A DNA stretch of 64,000 nt from Liquorilactobacillus nagelii DSM 13675 (GCF_019444005.1 NZ_CP049304.1:1674001-1738000), one strand, 5' to 3'. Shown: positions 7,007 to 20,611, counted from the stretch's first letter. Translations and numbers: made by a program. The notes: generated from the sequence alone by a model not told the origin.

Positions 7007-7541
7007 TTAAAGCTTGGCATAATAAAAAAACCTTTCAATTGGCGCAGGTATTAATAATTTTGAACTTGAATGCCAATACTATTGAGCTCATCCCTGACCT
7101 ATAGTTTTTGAATTCAAGATTATGTATTAAACAGCCAAAAGGAATACAATTAATTTTGACTGTAAGTTAGACAAAACAGGAAATTTCGTCATCTAGAGGT
7201 TGATGCAACCCCAATAAAAATTGCTAAGATTCAAAAAAGCTCAGACAAGTTCTAACTAATTACCAAAAGCAACAATCTCCAATGGATACTTCAATTACAA
7301 CTACAACCCTGAAAAAAAATTTAAAATATGTTTCAAACAGCTGTGAATTATCGTTTTCTAATGGTCCAGGATTATGTCCGCCCCCTTCTATGTATAAAGT
7401 TCTTGCAAAATACATTAAATTAGTTATTACAGAATTATTTAGCATCCACTATATGGAGTTCACGTTCAAAGATGGTGAAGTGATTAAAGTTAATACGTAA
7501 ATATTCAGGATGTGCGGCACTCAGCTATTTTTGGCTGAGTG
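7007..7541. other. Gene-poor stretch between the dha operon and the Mrr pair
   Basis: About 530 bases without a gene I can support. A 72-codon plus-strand frame (7282-7500) starts at an ATG without a recognisable ribosome binding site, resembles no family I know and overlaps an equally unsupported minus-strand frame (7260-7445). A plus-strand terminator just downstream is the only hint that something is transcribed rightward here. Confidence 0.6.
7282..7500 (+). CDS. Doubtful small ORF, unknown function
   Basis: A 72-residue frame (starts MDTSITTTTLKK, ends FKDGEVIKVNT) with no signal peptide, membrane segment or known motif. In its favour is a rho-independent terminator in the same direction 16 bases after the stop. 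Against it are the lack of a Shine-Dalgarno sequence and an overlapping antisense frame. It could also be a non-coding transcript or chance. Confidence 0.2.
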   Translation: MDTSITTTTLKKNLKYVSNSCELSFSNGPGLCPPPSMYKVLAKYIKLVITELFSIHYMEFTFKDGEVIKVNT

Positions 7542-7550
7542 CTATTTTTT
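7516..7550 (+). terminator. Rho-independent terminator, plus strand
   Basis: GCACTCAGC pairs with GCTGAGTGC around a short loop, followed by TATTTTTTAT on the plus strand only. It overlaps the stop codon of the converging minus-strand gene at 7542. Confidence 0.75.
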
Positions 7551-7931
7551 ATCAAAGTTATCTTTGCTATAGACCCTGAAACCGCAGGCCGAGCACTCAA
7601 ATGTATACTCGTTAATACTATCAAATTCCTTCACACCATGGTTTGGCATTACAGATAACCTTCTATCTTTATTCCAACATTTTGGACAATACTTTGTTTC
7701 ATCGTTTTTTCTTCTAAGAAAACCGTTGTCATCCATATACACATTCTTATTACTAAGAACGTCTGATCTTATTTCAGCTATTTCTTCCCTTAGCTTAATA
7801 TTTTCATTGCTAAGCAAACTTAGCTTTTGTTGAAGCAATATTATCTCATCATTCAATTCCTTATCCTTATATTTTTTAGCAATTGACTGCACTTTTTCAG
7901 CAACGGTTATGGAATCCGAGATTAAAGACAT
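7542..7931 (-). CDS. Coiled-coil protein with C-terminal zinc ribbon, unknown function
   Basis: A 129-residue protein I do not recognise. Residues about 25-60 are heptad-rich (LNDEIILLQQKLSLLSNENIKLREEIAEIRSDV), predicting a dimeric or trimeric coiled coil. The C-terminal part has two CxxC pairs (YCPKCWN and FECSACGF), a likely zinc ribbon. A short stretch between them, YMDDNGFLRRKNDE, resembles the small beta segment common in phage-borne and defence-linked zinc-ribbon proteins. No membrane segment. It lies 19 bases downstream of the Mrr gene in the same direction, so the two are probably cotranscribed; a role linked to the nuclease is only inferred from position. Confidence 0.65.
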   Translation of the reverse strand: MSLISDSITVAEKVQSIAKKYKDKELNDEIILLQQKLSLLSNENIKLREEIAEIRSDVLSNKNVYMDDNGFLRRKNDETKYCPKCWNKDRRLSVMPNHGVKEFDSINEYTFECSACGFRVYSKDNFDKK

Positions 7932-7950
7932 TTAATCATTCCCTTCTAAA

Positions 7951-8847
7951 TTAATCCTCGTCCAAATAAAAGCTCTTCAATCGATAAGTAGTTACTGGCT
8001 CCACATAATAGTTATACTTGGCTACTAGATCACAAATCTGATCACCATTAATCAATGTGATAATTCGGGTTCCTTGCCGCGCTGTCTTAACAGCATCTCT
8101 TGTGAAGTCCGAATTGGTAATGAAAATCCCAAACTCAGCATTAAATTTGTCCATCGCACCACGAAACTTGTCGATCTCTGGTGATGAAACCCTTCCCTGC
8201 CAACGTTTTGCTTGCAACGCTACTCTTGTAGTCCGATAGTCATCAGAACGAACATAACCAAAGCCATCTAATCCACCATCAGCGACATATTGAACCCCAA
8301 TCTCATCATCGATGTCAATCCCCATTTTTGTCAGCAAACCGCGACAAAAGAGCTCAAATTTTTTAGGACTCATCTTGATTAACGCATCTAGCAGTTGTTG
8401 ACGCCAAGGTTCTTCTAGGTCTTCCGAATCGCCTTGATTAGAGTTGGTGCTATCGGAAACTGAATTAACCTTAACTCGAGTTGTCTTCCGGTGGGGCATT
8501 TTATTTTCAGAAATTGACCTAACGTCCCTATCAGCGTCAAAACCATCAATATCAACAGTGCGTCCCTTTTTGGAAAGCTCTAAGTCGTGTCCATTGTCAG
8601 TATCAATAAACCCAGCAAGAATTAGATGCTTTACTGCAAAATTAAACTTCCAATGGAAAGGGTGATATTCTTTACCACTCTTTTTGGATGTTCGAACCTC
8701 ATCAATTTCTTTCTCGCTGAATACTTTTGAATTATCATGAAGTTCCTGCAGCACTTGTTTTCTAGTAACCTGTCCACCAAGGTTATGCATAGCAATTAAG
8801 ATTTCTTTCATTGCTTTATTTTCAATCTCAATTTGACGATTTGCCAT
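7951..8847 (-). CDS. mrr: Mrr-type restriction endonuclease (type IV, modification-dependent)
   Basis: Mrr proteins cut foreign methylated DNA. The N-terminal part is a winged-helix Mrr_N domain (IEIENKAMKEILIAMHNLGG, then FNFAVKHLILAGFI); an acidic Ser/Asn-rich linker follows. The C-terminal Mrr_cat PD-(D/E)xK domain begins LLDALIKMSPKKFELFCRGLLTKMG and carries the catalytic residues in VADGGLDGFG (Asp) and ALQAKRW (Gln-x-Lys), then GIFITNSDFTRDAVKTA. About 298 residues, normal for the family. The start is set at the ATG at 8847; a GTG at 8862 in the same frame overlaps the AAGGGTGG ribosome binding site. The gene lies in an island next to a disturbed rlmD 3' end, consistent with acquisition by transfer. 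Confidence 0.9.
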   Translation of the reverse strand: MANRQIEIENKAMKEILIAMHNLGGQVTRKQVLQELHDNSKVFSEKEIDEVRTSKKSGKEYHPFHWKFNFAVKHLILAGFIDTDNGHDLELSKKGRTVDIDGFDADRDVRSISENKMPHRKTTRVKVNSVSDSTNSNQGDSEDLEEPWRQQLLDALIKMSPKKFELFCRGLLTKMGIDIDDEIGVQYVADGGLDGFGYVRSDDYRTTRVALQAKRWQGRVSSPEIDKFRGAMDKFNAEFGIFITNSDFTRDAVKTARQGTRIITLINGDQICDLVAKYNYYVEPVTTYRLKSFYLDED

Positions 8848-9137
8848 TTTATGATTTTCCACCCTTATAACTATCTTTTCTTAAATTATAGTTGAGTGTA
8901 CTATTCTGTTCAATCATGGTGACTAAATTAAACAAAATCTGACACCGTGACAGTGTCCTAATCCACTCGGCTTGAGCACCCCAAAATCGGAATTTTGGCA
9001 CCTCGCATTATCCCTGTCATACCAACCATTACAGCTTCTTCCATAATCTTAATCAACTCAACTCTCTAAAACGGGCACTTGCATACTCAACCCCAAATGC
9101 CAGCATGCTGTCCACTCAACACTCTAGTTCAATAAGC

Positions 9138-9185
9138 AAAAAGTGTACTAATTCCAATCACCAAAATAGGAATTAGTACACTTTT
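9138..9185. terminator. Bidirectional hairpin terminator
   Basis: A 17-bp perfect stem (AAAAGTGTACTAATTCC at 9139-9155 with its complement at 9169-9185) bordered by A-run and T-run, so it can end transcription from either side. It most likely terminates rlmD. Confidence 0.75.
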
Positions 9186-9222
9186 CATCTATCAAGAATG
9201 CCTGCACACCGGCGTCTTTCGC

Positions 9223-9258
9223 TTATTTTTCTGTCCGTTCTAGCACCGTAACGCTCTC
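9223..9258 (-). pseudogene. Remnant resembling an rlmD 3' end
   Basis: A short frame reads ESVTVLERTEK-stop, parallel to the ESITVLSRS-stop end of the neighbouring rlmD. The nucleotides differ mainly at third codon positions, which suggests a homologous but diverged gene end rather than a recent copy. The frame is closed by a stop four codons upstream. It could be the displaced original end of rlmD after integration or recombination; the match is short and could be chance. Confidence 0.4.
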
Positions 9259-9320
9259 AGCGGTTCGCTATTAGCCAATCAAACTTCGCTCCGCTCGTTT
9301 TCTTGGATAGCTATCGCATG

Positions 9321-9377
9321 GAGTATCACTAGCATCCTCTTCGTCGCTTTCAGCTCCTCGACAATACTGTGATACTC
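9321..9377. repeat. Inverted repeat spanning the rlmD stop codon
   Basis: GAGTATCAC (9321-9329) and GTGATACTC (9369-9377) form a perfect 9-bp inverted repeat; the right arm is inside the last codons of rlmD. The arms are too far apart for a normal terminator and could be a recombination or protein-binding site. Confidence 0.5.
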
Positions 9378-10717
9378 TCAACATGATTCGTCTGCGGAAA
9401 TTGATCAAACGGTTGGATTGGTCCAGTTACTTGATAGCCATTTTCAGTTAAAAACTTTAAATCACGGACTAAAGTTGCTGGATTACAACTAACATACACA
9501 ATCTTTTGTGGCATTAATTGCAAGGTACTCTCCAAAACTTTAGTTTCCAGTCCTTTACGTGGTGGATCAAAAACTACTATATCTGGCTTCAAGCCAGCTT
9601 TAGCCCATTTGGCAAATTGTTCTTCAGCCGCCGCGACTTTAAATTCGGCATTGGTAATTCCATTTAAAGCTGCATTTCGCTTGGCATCTTCAATTGCGTC
9701 AGCAACAATTTCGACACCGTAGACTTGCTTGGCTTGCTTAGCTAAACTCAAAGAAATTGTGCCAATTCCACAATAAGCATCAATTAACGTTTCTTCACCA
9801 CTTAACTTAGCAGTTTGAGCTACATATTGATAAATTTTTTCAGTTTGCAAAGAGTTAACCTGGAAAAATGATCGTGGTGAGATAGCGAATTTAATTCCAT
9901 TTAATTGATCTTCGATTTGGGCTTTGCCAGCTAATAACTTTTCATCACGGCCCATAATAACATTAGTTTTTGCGGAATTAATATTTTGATAAACACTGAC
10001 AACATCTGAACAGTGCTCCATGATTTGTTGGGCAATTTGTTTACCAGCAGGTAATTTGCGCGAACGGGTTACCAAAGTTACCATTACTTGACCACTGTAA
10101 TGTCCACGGCGAATTACAATATGACGAATAACTCCATTGTGCTGACGCTCATTGTAAGCCGGAACTTCAAATTCACGCAAAACAGTTTGGATAACTTCTA
10201 ATACCTGATCAATTCGAGGGTCTTGAATCAAGAAATCATGCATTGGTACAAATTGATGACTTCGTTGACGGAAAAATCCAGTTTCTAATTGATCATTTAC
10301 CATACGAACAGGAATTTGTGCTTTATTGCGATAATGCAATGGTTCTGCCATGCCTTGTGTTGGAGCAACCGTAATCTGGTCTAAATGCGCTTTATGCAAT
10401 AATTCCTTAATTTGTCCTTGTTTAAAACGCAATTGTGCGTCATATTTTAAATGCTGCAACGGAGCAATTCCCGTCTGCAAATAGGCTGATTCAGTATTTA
10501 GTTGCCGATCTGGGCTATCATTATATCGTTTAACAACTTTTGCAAAACCATAGTTGCGACTAGCTTTCATCACATGTGCTAAAATTTTTTCACCCGGCAA
10601 AGCATCATCAATAAATAATGGATAATGATCCACCTTGGCAACTCCTCGACCCTGATAACTGAGATCTTCAACCGTGACCTCAAATTCCTGATTTTTTTCT
10701 ACTGGTATCTCTTTCAT
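9350..10717 (-). CDS. rlmD: 23S rRNA (uracil-C5)-methyltransferase, RlmD/RlmCD family
   Basis: Methylates C5 of uridine in 23S rRNA using SAM. The 455-residue protein has an N-terminal TRAM RNA-binding domain (EFEVTVEDLSYQGRGVAKV), a central domain and a C-terminal methyltransferase with YCGIGTISL, FDPPRKGLE and the nucleophile motif YVSCNPATLVRDL. The four cysteines that hold an iron-sulfur cluster in E. coli RumA are absent: the usual CGGC region reads TGIAPLQHL. Gram-positive members often modify two uridines (RlmCD), so the exact target is open. The last codons show a recombination-like disturbance. It is separated from the upstream kinase gene by a hairpin. Confidence 0.9.
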   Translation of the reverse strand: MKEIPVEKNQEFEVTVEDLSYQGRGVAKVDHYPLFIDDALPGEKILAHVMKASRNYGFAKVVKRYNDSPDRQLNTESAYLQTGIAPLQHLKYDAQLRFKQGQIKELLHKAHLDQITVAPTQGMAEPLHYRNKAQIPVRMVNDQLETGFFRQRSHQFVPMHDFLIQDPRIDQVLEVIQTVLREFEVPAYNERQHNGVIRHIVIRRGHYSGQVMVTLVTRSRKLPAGKQIAQQIMEHCSDVVSVYQNINSAKTNVIMGRDEKLLAGKAQIEDQLNGIKFAISPRSFFQVNSLQTEKIYQYVAQTAKLSGEETLIDAYCGIGTISLSLAKQAKQVYGVEIVADAIEDAKRNAALNGITNAEFKVAAAEEQFAKWAKAGLKPDIVVFDPPRKGLETKVLESTLQLMPQKIVYVSCNPATLVRDLKFLTENGYQVTGPIQPFDQFPQTNHVESITVLSRS

Positions 10718-10744
10718 TTTTTTCCTACTTTCTGTTTCTTGCTA

Positions 10745-10785
10745 AGAAAGGCTGTGACAAAGGTTTTATTTGTCACAGCCCTTCA
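10745..10785 (-). terminator. Hairpin between dgkB and rlmD
   Basis: A 12-bp stem GGCTGTGACAAA / TTTGTCACAGCC (10748-10781) followed on the minus strand by TTTCTTAG. Either a terminator for the gatCAB-dgkB transcript or a partial attenuator before rlmD. Confidence 0.7.
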
Positions 10786-10831
10786 GACTTTATTTTCTAC
10801 TTTTGCGGAATTAAATTTATACTAGTCGCAA

Positions 10832-11875
10832 TCAGTCTTGCGACTTATTATTACCTAATTTTCCATCTTGATTAAGATCTTGACCAGTCAAGTCTTCAAC
10901 TTCTTCAACAAAGTGCTGACTAGCCGTCTGCTCAGCTGGAGTTTGTTCCGAGCTAATCGCCCCATCCGGTAGCTGATCAGTATTGGCAAACATTTCAATA
11001 TGTTGTTTCAAATCATGAAAGACCATTGGCGCATCCCCACCATATTCACCATCAATATTAATCATCATTTTTTCATCAACTGGTCTGGCAATTAATTTAG
11101 AAGTTTTAACATATAGGATTCGGGAATCCTTAATATGTTTCCCACCATTAAGCACCATCGTAATCAATTGTAAAATTTCCATCAAGTTACTCGTCTTAAC
11201 CACGATTAACGTAAATTTACCATCATCCAAGGCAGCATCAGGAACCAACTGTTCAAAACCACCAACCGAATTAGTCAATGCTAAAAAGAACATCGATGCC
11301 CGACCATTAAACGCTCCACCGTCATACTCCAAATGCATCTTGATTGGTTTAATCTGCGGTAACAATTCGGCTCCCTTGAAAAGGTAAGCTAAATAACCAA
11401 ATAATGATTTAAATTCCGACGGCACACCATAAGTTAGTTGGGTTAATAGTCCACCACCTGCAATGTTAACAAAATAATTATCGTTGGCTTGACCGATATC
11501 CATCTTAATTGTTTTGCCCTTAGCAATAACTTTGGCAGCCGCAATTGGATCTTCGCGTGGAATTTTCAACGCGCGGGCATAATCATTTGTTGTCCCAGCA
11601 GGGATAATCCCCATCTTTGGTCGGTGTTTTAATGGTGCAATCCCATTAACAACTTCATTAATTGTCCCGTCACCGCCAGCCGCAATAACCAGACTGAATC
11701 CAGCTCGTCCAACTCGTAACGCTTCATTTTTAGCTGAGTTTGGCTCAGGCGTTGTTTGAAAGGCGCTCGTTTCATAGCCCGCTCGTTCAAGAATATTCAA
11801 AATATCAACTAAATCATTTTTCATCGCTTCCCGACCAGAAGTTGGATTGTAAATAATTCGGCAACGCTTTTGCAT
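10832..11875 (-). CDS. dgkB: Diacylglycerol kinase / lipid kinase (DgkB/YegS family)
   Basis: Phosphorylates diacylglycerol to phosphatidic acid, recycling the lipid released by lipoteichoic acid synthesis. The catalytic domain carries NPTSG (10-14), GGDGTINEVVNG (67-78) and PAGTTNDYARAL; the C-terminal half has VDEKMMINIDGEYGG. At 347 residues it exceeds the roughly 300-residue core by a hydrophilic acidic tail (SEQTPAEQTASQHFVEEVE) of unknown role. It follows gatB by 34 bases in the same direction, an arrangement common in Firmicutes. Confidence 0.9.
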   Translation of the reverse strand: MQKRCRIIYNPTSGREAMKNDLVDILNILERAGYETSAFQTTPEPNSAKNEALRVGRAGFSLVIAAGGDGTINEVVNGIAPLKHRPKMGIIPAGTTNDYARALKIPREDPIAAAKVIAKGKTIKMDIGQANDNYFVNIAGGGLLTQLTYGVPSEFKSLFGYLAYLFKGAELLPQIKPIKMHLEYDGGAFNGRASMFFLALTNSVGGFEQLVPDAALDDGKFTLIVVKTSNLMEILQLITMVLNGGKHIKDSRILYVKTSKLIARPVDEKMMINIDGEYGGDAPMVFHDLKQHIEMFANTDQLPDGAISSEQTPAEQTASQHFVEEVEDLTGQDLNQDGKLGNNKSQD

Positions 11876-11909
11876 CTGTTTTCTCCTTCAACCGCTTGAA
11901 CTTAAAATG

Positions 11910-13340
11910 TTATCTTGCCTTTAAACTAGCAATCAATAACTTATTAACCACTTTAGGATTTGCTTTGCCATGAGTTTGTTTCATGATTTGACCAACTAAG
12001 AACCCAATTGCTCTGTCTTTACCATTTTTAAAGTCATCAACTGATTTTTGATTATCATCCAAGACTTGGTCAATAATTGGTTGCAAAACTTTTGAATCTG
12101 ACAACTGAACCAAGCCTTTGCTTTCAACCCAAGCTTTCGGTTCACTACCCTTGGTAATAATTTCTTTAAAGACTTTCTTCGCAATTTTTGAAGAAATGGT
12201 TTCATCTTCAATCAATTTAATCATTGTCGCCAAATTGGTTGGTGTTAATGCCGTTTCAGGTAAATCAATCTGTTTGGCATTCAAATAGGCATTAACTTCA
12301 CCCATTAACCAATTAGCTGCTAATTTAGGATCAGCCCCCTGTGCCACCGTTGCTTCAAAGAAGTCAGACATTTCCTTCGTCTGAGTTAAGACACCTGCAT
12401 CATATTCTGGCAAGCCCCAATCATTGACATAACGTGCACGACGATTTTCCGGCATTTCTGGAATTGACTTTTGAACTTCTTCTAACCAGGCATCAGAAAT
12501 ATGCACTGGTGGTAAATCTGGTTCAGGGAAGTAACGGTAATCACTAGCGCCTTCCTTAACTCGCATCAAAATTGTTTCACCACTTGCTTCATCAAATCGA
12601 CGAGTTTCTTGTTGAACCTTGCCACCAGCCATTAAAATTCGCTGCTGCCGTTTAGACTCATAATGTGAACCTTTACGAACATGCTCAAATGAGTTCAAAT
12701 TCTTCATTTCTGTCTTAGTTCCTAATTTGTCAGAACCAATTGGTCGAACGGAGACGTTAACATCAGCCCGCATCGAGCCTTCTTCCATCTTAACATCTGA
12801 AATACCCGTAAACTGAATTGTCTGCCGTAATTTAACCAAATAGGCATAAGCTTCTTCAGCTGAAGCAATTTCTGGTTTAGAAACAATTTCAATCAGCGGT
12901 GTCCCCTGACGATTCAAGTCAACGTAAGAATAACCATCTGGATTATGCGTGTTTTTACCCGCATCTTCTTCGACGTGCATTTCCTCAATTCCAATTTTCT
13001 TCTTTTTGCCATCAACTTCGATCTCTAACCAACCATGACGACCAATAGGAGTGTCTGATTGCGTAATCTGATAGGCTTTTGGATTATCTGGATAAAAATA
13101 ATTTTTTCGGTTAAAAATCATGTCACGAGTTACCGTACAATGCAATGCCAAAGCAGCTCGCATCCCGAATTCAATAATTCCCTTATTAACCGTTGGCAAA
13201 GCTCCTGGATAACCCCAATCAACAACATTGGTATTGGTATTTGGTGCAGAACCGTATTTTACTGGGGCTGGTGAAAATGCCTTCGAATTTGTCTTCATTT
13301 CAACATGAACTTCAAGTCCAATCGTTGTTTCAAAATTCAT
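11910..13340 (-). CDS. gatB: Asp-tRNA(Asn)/Glu-tRNA(Gln) amidotransferase subunit B
   Basis: Kinase and tRNA-binding subunit of GatCAB, which converts misacylated Glu-tRNA(Gln) or Asp-tRNA(Asn) to the correct aminoacyl-tRNA. It starts [15 protein letters not shown] and carries [13 protein letters not shown], the signature [14 protein letters not shown] and the C-terminal YqeY-like tail domain ([17 protein letters not shown]). Its 476 residues match the family. Its ATG shares one base with the gatA stop codon, so translation is coupled. Its presence implies that at least one direct Gln- or Asn-tRNA synthetase is missing. Confidence 0.97.
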   Translation of the reverse strand: MNFETTIGLEVHVEMKTNSKAFSPAPVKYGSAPNTNTNVVDWGYPGALPTVNKGIIEFGMRAALALHCTVTRDMIFNRKNYFYPDNPKAYQITQSDTPIGRHGWLEIEVDGKKKKIGIEEMHVEEDAGKNTHNPDGYSYVDLNRQGTPLIEIVSKPEIASAEEAYAYLVKLRQTIQFTGISDVKMEEGSMRADVNVSVRPIGSDKLGTKTEMKNLNSFEHVRKGSHYESKRQQRILMAGGKVQQETRRFDEASGETILMRVKEGASDYRYFPEPDLPPVHISDAWLEEVQKSIPEMPENRRARYVNDWGLPEYDAGVLTQTKEMSDFFEATVAQGADPKLAANWLMGEVNAYLNAKQIDLPETALTPTNLATMIKLIEDETISSKIAKKVFKEIITKGSEPKAWVESKGLVQLSDSKVLQPIIDQVLDDNQKSVDDFKNGKDRAIGFLVGQIMKQTHGKANPKVVNKLLIASLKAR

Positions 13341-14803
13341 TATTTCTGACCTCCAATCGCTGGAATTTCTTTATGAAAATCAGTTGCCTGTTCAAAAGCA
13401 TAACCGGCACGATACATTGTATTTTCAGCAAATTGATTAGCAATCAACTGCAATCCAATTGGTAACCCATCAGCAAAACCAGCTGGCAACGACATTCCTG
13501 GCAAACCAGCTAGGTTAACTGGGATTGTCAAAATGTCATTCATATACATCGTAATCGGATCATCAATATCTTCACCAATTCCAAAAGCAGTTGTTGGAGC
13601 AGTTGGTCCAAGAATTAAATCATAGTCACCAAATACTTTAGCAAAATCTTGGCAAATCAGTGTCCGTACCTGCGCAGCTTTCTTAAAGAAAGCATCATAT
13701 GTTCCTGCTGATAATGAGAAGGTTCCCAGCATAATCCGCCGCTTAACTTCATCACCAAATCCTTCTGAGCGTGATTTGACATATACATCTTCCAAATTTT
13801 TAACATCTTGTGCGCGATAGCCGTAACGAATGCCATCAAAACGCTGCAAGTTTGAACTAGCTTCAGAAGAAGCAATAATATAATAAACCGGTACACCGTA
13901 TTTACTATGCGGTAAACTAACTTCATCAACCGTAGCCCCTAATTTTTCAAAAGTGCTAATCGCTTGTTTGATGGCTGTCTTGACTGATTCAGCAATTCCC
14001 TTACCTAAATATTCTTTTGGAACAGCAATCTTCATACCTTTGATATCGCCATTTAATCCAGCAGCAAAATCTGGCACCGGTTGACTTGAACTAGTTGAAT
14101 CATGAGGATCAAGTCCACTAATTGCATTCAATAGCAAAGCGTTGTCTTTAACATTGCGGGTAAACGTTCCAATTTGATCTAAACTGGAAGCAAAAGCAAT
14201 CAGACCATAGCGTGAAACTCGACCGTATGTCGGTTTAACACCAACAATCCCATTAAACGCTGCCGGTTGCCGAATTGATCCACCTGTATCTGAACCTAAT
14301 GCTGCCATAACTTCACCACTAGCAACCGCTGCTGCTGAGCCACCGGATGATCCACCAGGAACTTTAGTCTGATCCCAAGCATTTTTAGTCGTCTTAAAAG
14401 CTGAGTTTTCAGTTGATCCACCCATTGCAAACTCATCTAAGTTGGTTTTTCCAATCGTAATCGCCTGTTGAGCGGCTAATTTCTCCATTACGGTTGCGTC
14501 ATAAATTGGTTGAAAATTTTCTAAAATTTTGCTAGCAGCTGTTGTTCGCAAGTCTTTCGTAACAATGTTGTCTTTAATTGCTAATGGAATACCAGCCAAA
14601 ATATTAGCTGGGTCGATTCCCTGTTGATCAAGTTGAGCAGCCTGATCTAAAGCAGCTTTTTCATTCAATGTTAAAAAAGCCGCTAATTTTTGATCACGTT
14701 CTTTGATTGTCGTCAAAGTTTCTTTGACCAAATCAGTTACGCTGACTTCTTTTTTGACCAGCAAATCATGCAAACTTGCTAAATCATGCTTAAAGTAATC
14801 CAT
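13340..14803 (-). CDS. gatA: Asp-tRNA(Asn)/Glu-tRNA(Gln) amidotransferase subunit A
   Basis: Glutaminase subunit that supplies ammonia to GatB. The amidase-signature Ser-cisSer-Lys triad is visible: Lys in IPLAIKDNI, serines in [15 protein letters not shown] and [14 protein letters not shown]. Its 487 residues are the usual length. It lies 3 bases downstream of gatC and overlaps gatB by one base. Confidence 0.97.
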   Translation of the reverse strand: MDYFKHDLASLHDLLVKKEVSVTDLVKETLTTIKERDQKLAAFLTLNEKAALDQAAQLDQQGIDPANILAGIPLAIKDNIVTKDLRTTAASKILENFQPIYDATVMEKLAAQQAITIGKTNLDEFAMGGSTENSAFKTTKNAWDQTKVPGGSSGGSAAAVASGEVMAALGSDTGGSIRQPAAFNGIVGVKPTYGRVSRYGLIAFASSLDQIGTFTRNVKDNALLLNAISGLDPHDSTSSSQPVPDFAAGLNGDIKGMKIAVPKEYLGKGIAESVKTAIKQAISTFEKLGATVDEVSLPHSKYGVPVYYIIASSEASSNLQRFDGIRYGYRAQDVKNLEDVYVKSRSEGFGDEVKRRIMLGTFSLSAGTYDAFFKKAAQVRTLICQDFAKVFGDYDLILGPTAPTTAFGIGEDIDDPITMYMNDILTIPVNLAGLPGMSLPAGFADGLPIGLQLIANQFAENTMYRAGYAFEQATDFHKEIPAIGGQK

Positions 14804-14806
14804 TGC

Positions 14807-15109
14807 TTATGCTTCCCCGCTTTCATCAATAATCGCTGGAACTTTAATGTAACCATCTTGACTGTCAGGCACATTTTTCATTAATAAATCACGGTCAACA
14901 CCCGATTGCGCTTTATCAGGTCGTAAAACATTTTCCGCATCGGTAACATGAGTTGTAACCGGAACATCGGTTGTGTCAACTTCACTTAACTGTTGCACCA
15001 TCTTAATGATCTCATCCATTTGTCCAGTGAATTTCTGGAGCTCGGTTTCAGAAAAAGCGAGTTTTGCTAATCCCGCAACGTGTTTGACTTCATCTGCATT
15101 AATTGCCAT
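14807..15109 (-). CDS. gatC: Asp-tRNA(Asn)/Glu-tRNA(Gln) amidotransferase subunit C
   Basis: A small 100-residue subunit that wraps around the GatA-GatB interface. It shows the family pattern [17 protein letters not shown] near the N-terminus and LRPDKAQ in the second half. First gene of gatCAB; 89 bases separate it from camS, enough for a separate promoter. Ribosome binding site AAGGAG lies upstream. Confidence 0.95.
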   Translation of the reverse strand: MAINADEVKHVAGLAKLAFSETELQKFTGQMDEIIKMVQQLSEVDTTDVPVTTHVTDAENVLRPDKAQSGVDRDLLMKNVPDSQDGYIKVPAIIDESGEA

Positions 15110-15198
15110 TTCTACTCCTTCTTTCCCTACAATAATTTCATTCTAGCATAAGTCTTTCACTTACTGACTATTAACTCGAAAAGTCTTTGTTTTTTTTA

Positions 15199-16338
15199 TT
15201 AGTAGCTGCTGAAAACATGAGTATAGTAAGTACTTTGTTTAGCCGTTTTGGCTAAAAAGCTTTGAATATCACCATCGCTACCCTTTACTGTAATATCAAT
15301 TGGAATTCCACTTGGTAAATAATTGCGAGCAGCTGTCGCTAAGTACTGTGTGAAAGCTGTAATTTCTGTCTCACTGTAAAATTGAGTCGTGATATTGACA
15401 TGCATTCCTTGGAGCTCTTTATTATTATATTCTGCTTGTGCTGTTACTCCGGCTAAATTCGGAAAGAAATTCTGCACTTGTTTTTTAAAGCTTTCAAATG
15501 AAGTTTCATCATTATCATTTGGCAATGATGTGTTAGCTGTCGTTGGTAAAATATAACTCTTAGTATTCAGACTCTGCCAAGAATTGATTGTACTACCGCT
15601 CTTTACATACGTATATGAGTAAAATGAACCGCCAACCAAACTATCATTGCTAGCCTGCTGGAACATGGCAATCATAATTGGGACATTATTGGCAACTTTG
15701 CCGCTAGAACGTAATCTTTGTAAAACTTTAACTGCTGCCTGACGTCCCTCAGCAATCATTTTTGCTTCCGAAATATCAGTAGTGTAAGTAGCACCATACT
15801 GCTCTTTTTGGTAATAATCTTTTCGATTCATCCCGATTCCAATTGTAATTCCTGACAAGACCAATTTTCCATTTTCTTGTTTCATATAGTCCTGTTCTTC
15901 TAACTGCTGAACATAGATTGGGTTCCGTTTGTTTGGATCAGTTTGACCGTTGCTTTCTGGATTAAGTCCTAAACTATTTGATTTAGACTGACGACTCAAC
16001 CATTTTTCGACTGTTGTTGATGATAACAGTTGTCCTTCACGAAATATATAATTATTAGGTGAATATTTTGTCTTGGACAATTGCGTTAACCCATTTTCAA
16101 AACTCTTTAAATTCAGTAAATTATCTGAGTTTTGTGAAATTCCAACACCACGAGCTTTACTAGTCAAATAGCTACCATTAGTAATTACATTTTGATACTG
16201 GTCACTGCTAGAATTACCTGTAATCTGATAACCATTTGAACTACTTTTACTGCTATTATTGCTATTTGACGACTTATTGCTGCAACCAGCCAATAAAATC
16301 GCTAATATCGCTCCGATAAGAATTCCGGTTTTTTTCAC
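15199..16338 (-). CDS. camS: CamS family sex-pheromone precursor lipoprotein
   Basis: A surface lipoprotein whose cleaved signal peptide gives pheromone-like peptides in enterococci and staphylococci; the role of the mature domain is unknown. The signal peptide ends in the lipobox LLAGC, with Cys19 as the predicted lipidation site, followed by a flexible Ser/Asn-rich linker and the CamS domain (GQTDPNKRNPIYVQQLEEQDY, GITIGIGMNRKDYY, VPIMIAMFQQ). It is the usual partner of pcrA-ligA and starts 3 bases after ligA. Confidence 0.92.
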   Translation of the reverse strand: MKKTGILIGAILAILLAGCSNKSSNSNNSSKSSSNGYQITGNSSSDQYQNVITNGSYLTSKARGVGISQNSDNLLNLKSFENGLTQLSKTKYSPNNYIFREGQLLSSTTVEKWLSRQSKSNSLGLNPESNGQTDPNKRNPIYVQQLEEQDYMKQENGKLVLSGITIGIGMNRKDYYQKEQYGATYTTDISEAKMIAEGRQAAVKVLQRLRSSGKVANNVPIMIAMFQQASNDSLVGGSFYSYTYVKSGSTINSWQSLNTKSYILPTTANTSLPNDNDETSFESFKKQVQNFFPNLAGVTAQAEYNNKELQGMHVNITTQFYSETEITAFTQYLATAARNYLPSGIPIDITVKGSDGDIQSFLAKTAKQSTYYTHVFSSY

Positions 16339-16341
16339 TTT

Positions 16342-20611
<4,270 letters not shown>

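Larger units (their letters stand above)
8863..9349. other. Intergenic stretch between mrr and rlmD, with hairpins and a gene-end remnant
   Basis: No complete gene. It holds the mrr upstream region, a strong palindrome (9138-9185), a short coding remnant resembling the rlmD C-terminus (9223-9258) and GC-richer sequence with an inverted repeat reaching into rlmD (9321-9377). Base composition at 9200-9360 is clearly more GC-rich than its surroundings. Confidence 0.7.

Noticed and set aside
7260..7445. 61-codon minus-strand frame antisense to the doubtful 72-codon ORF
   Set aside because: No ribosome binding site, no recognisable motif and no terminator in its direction.
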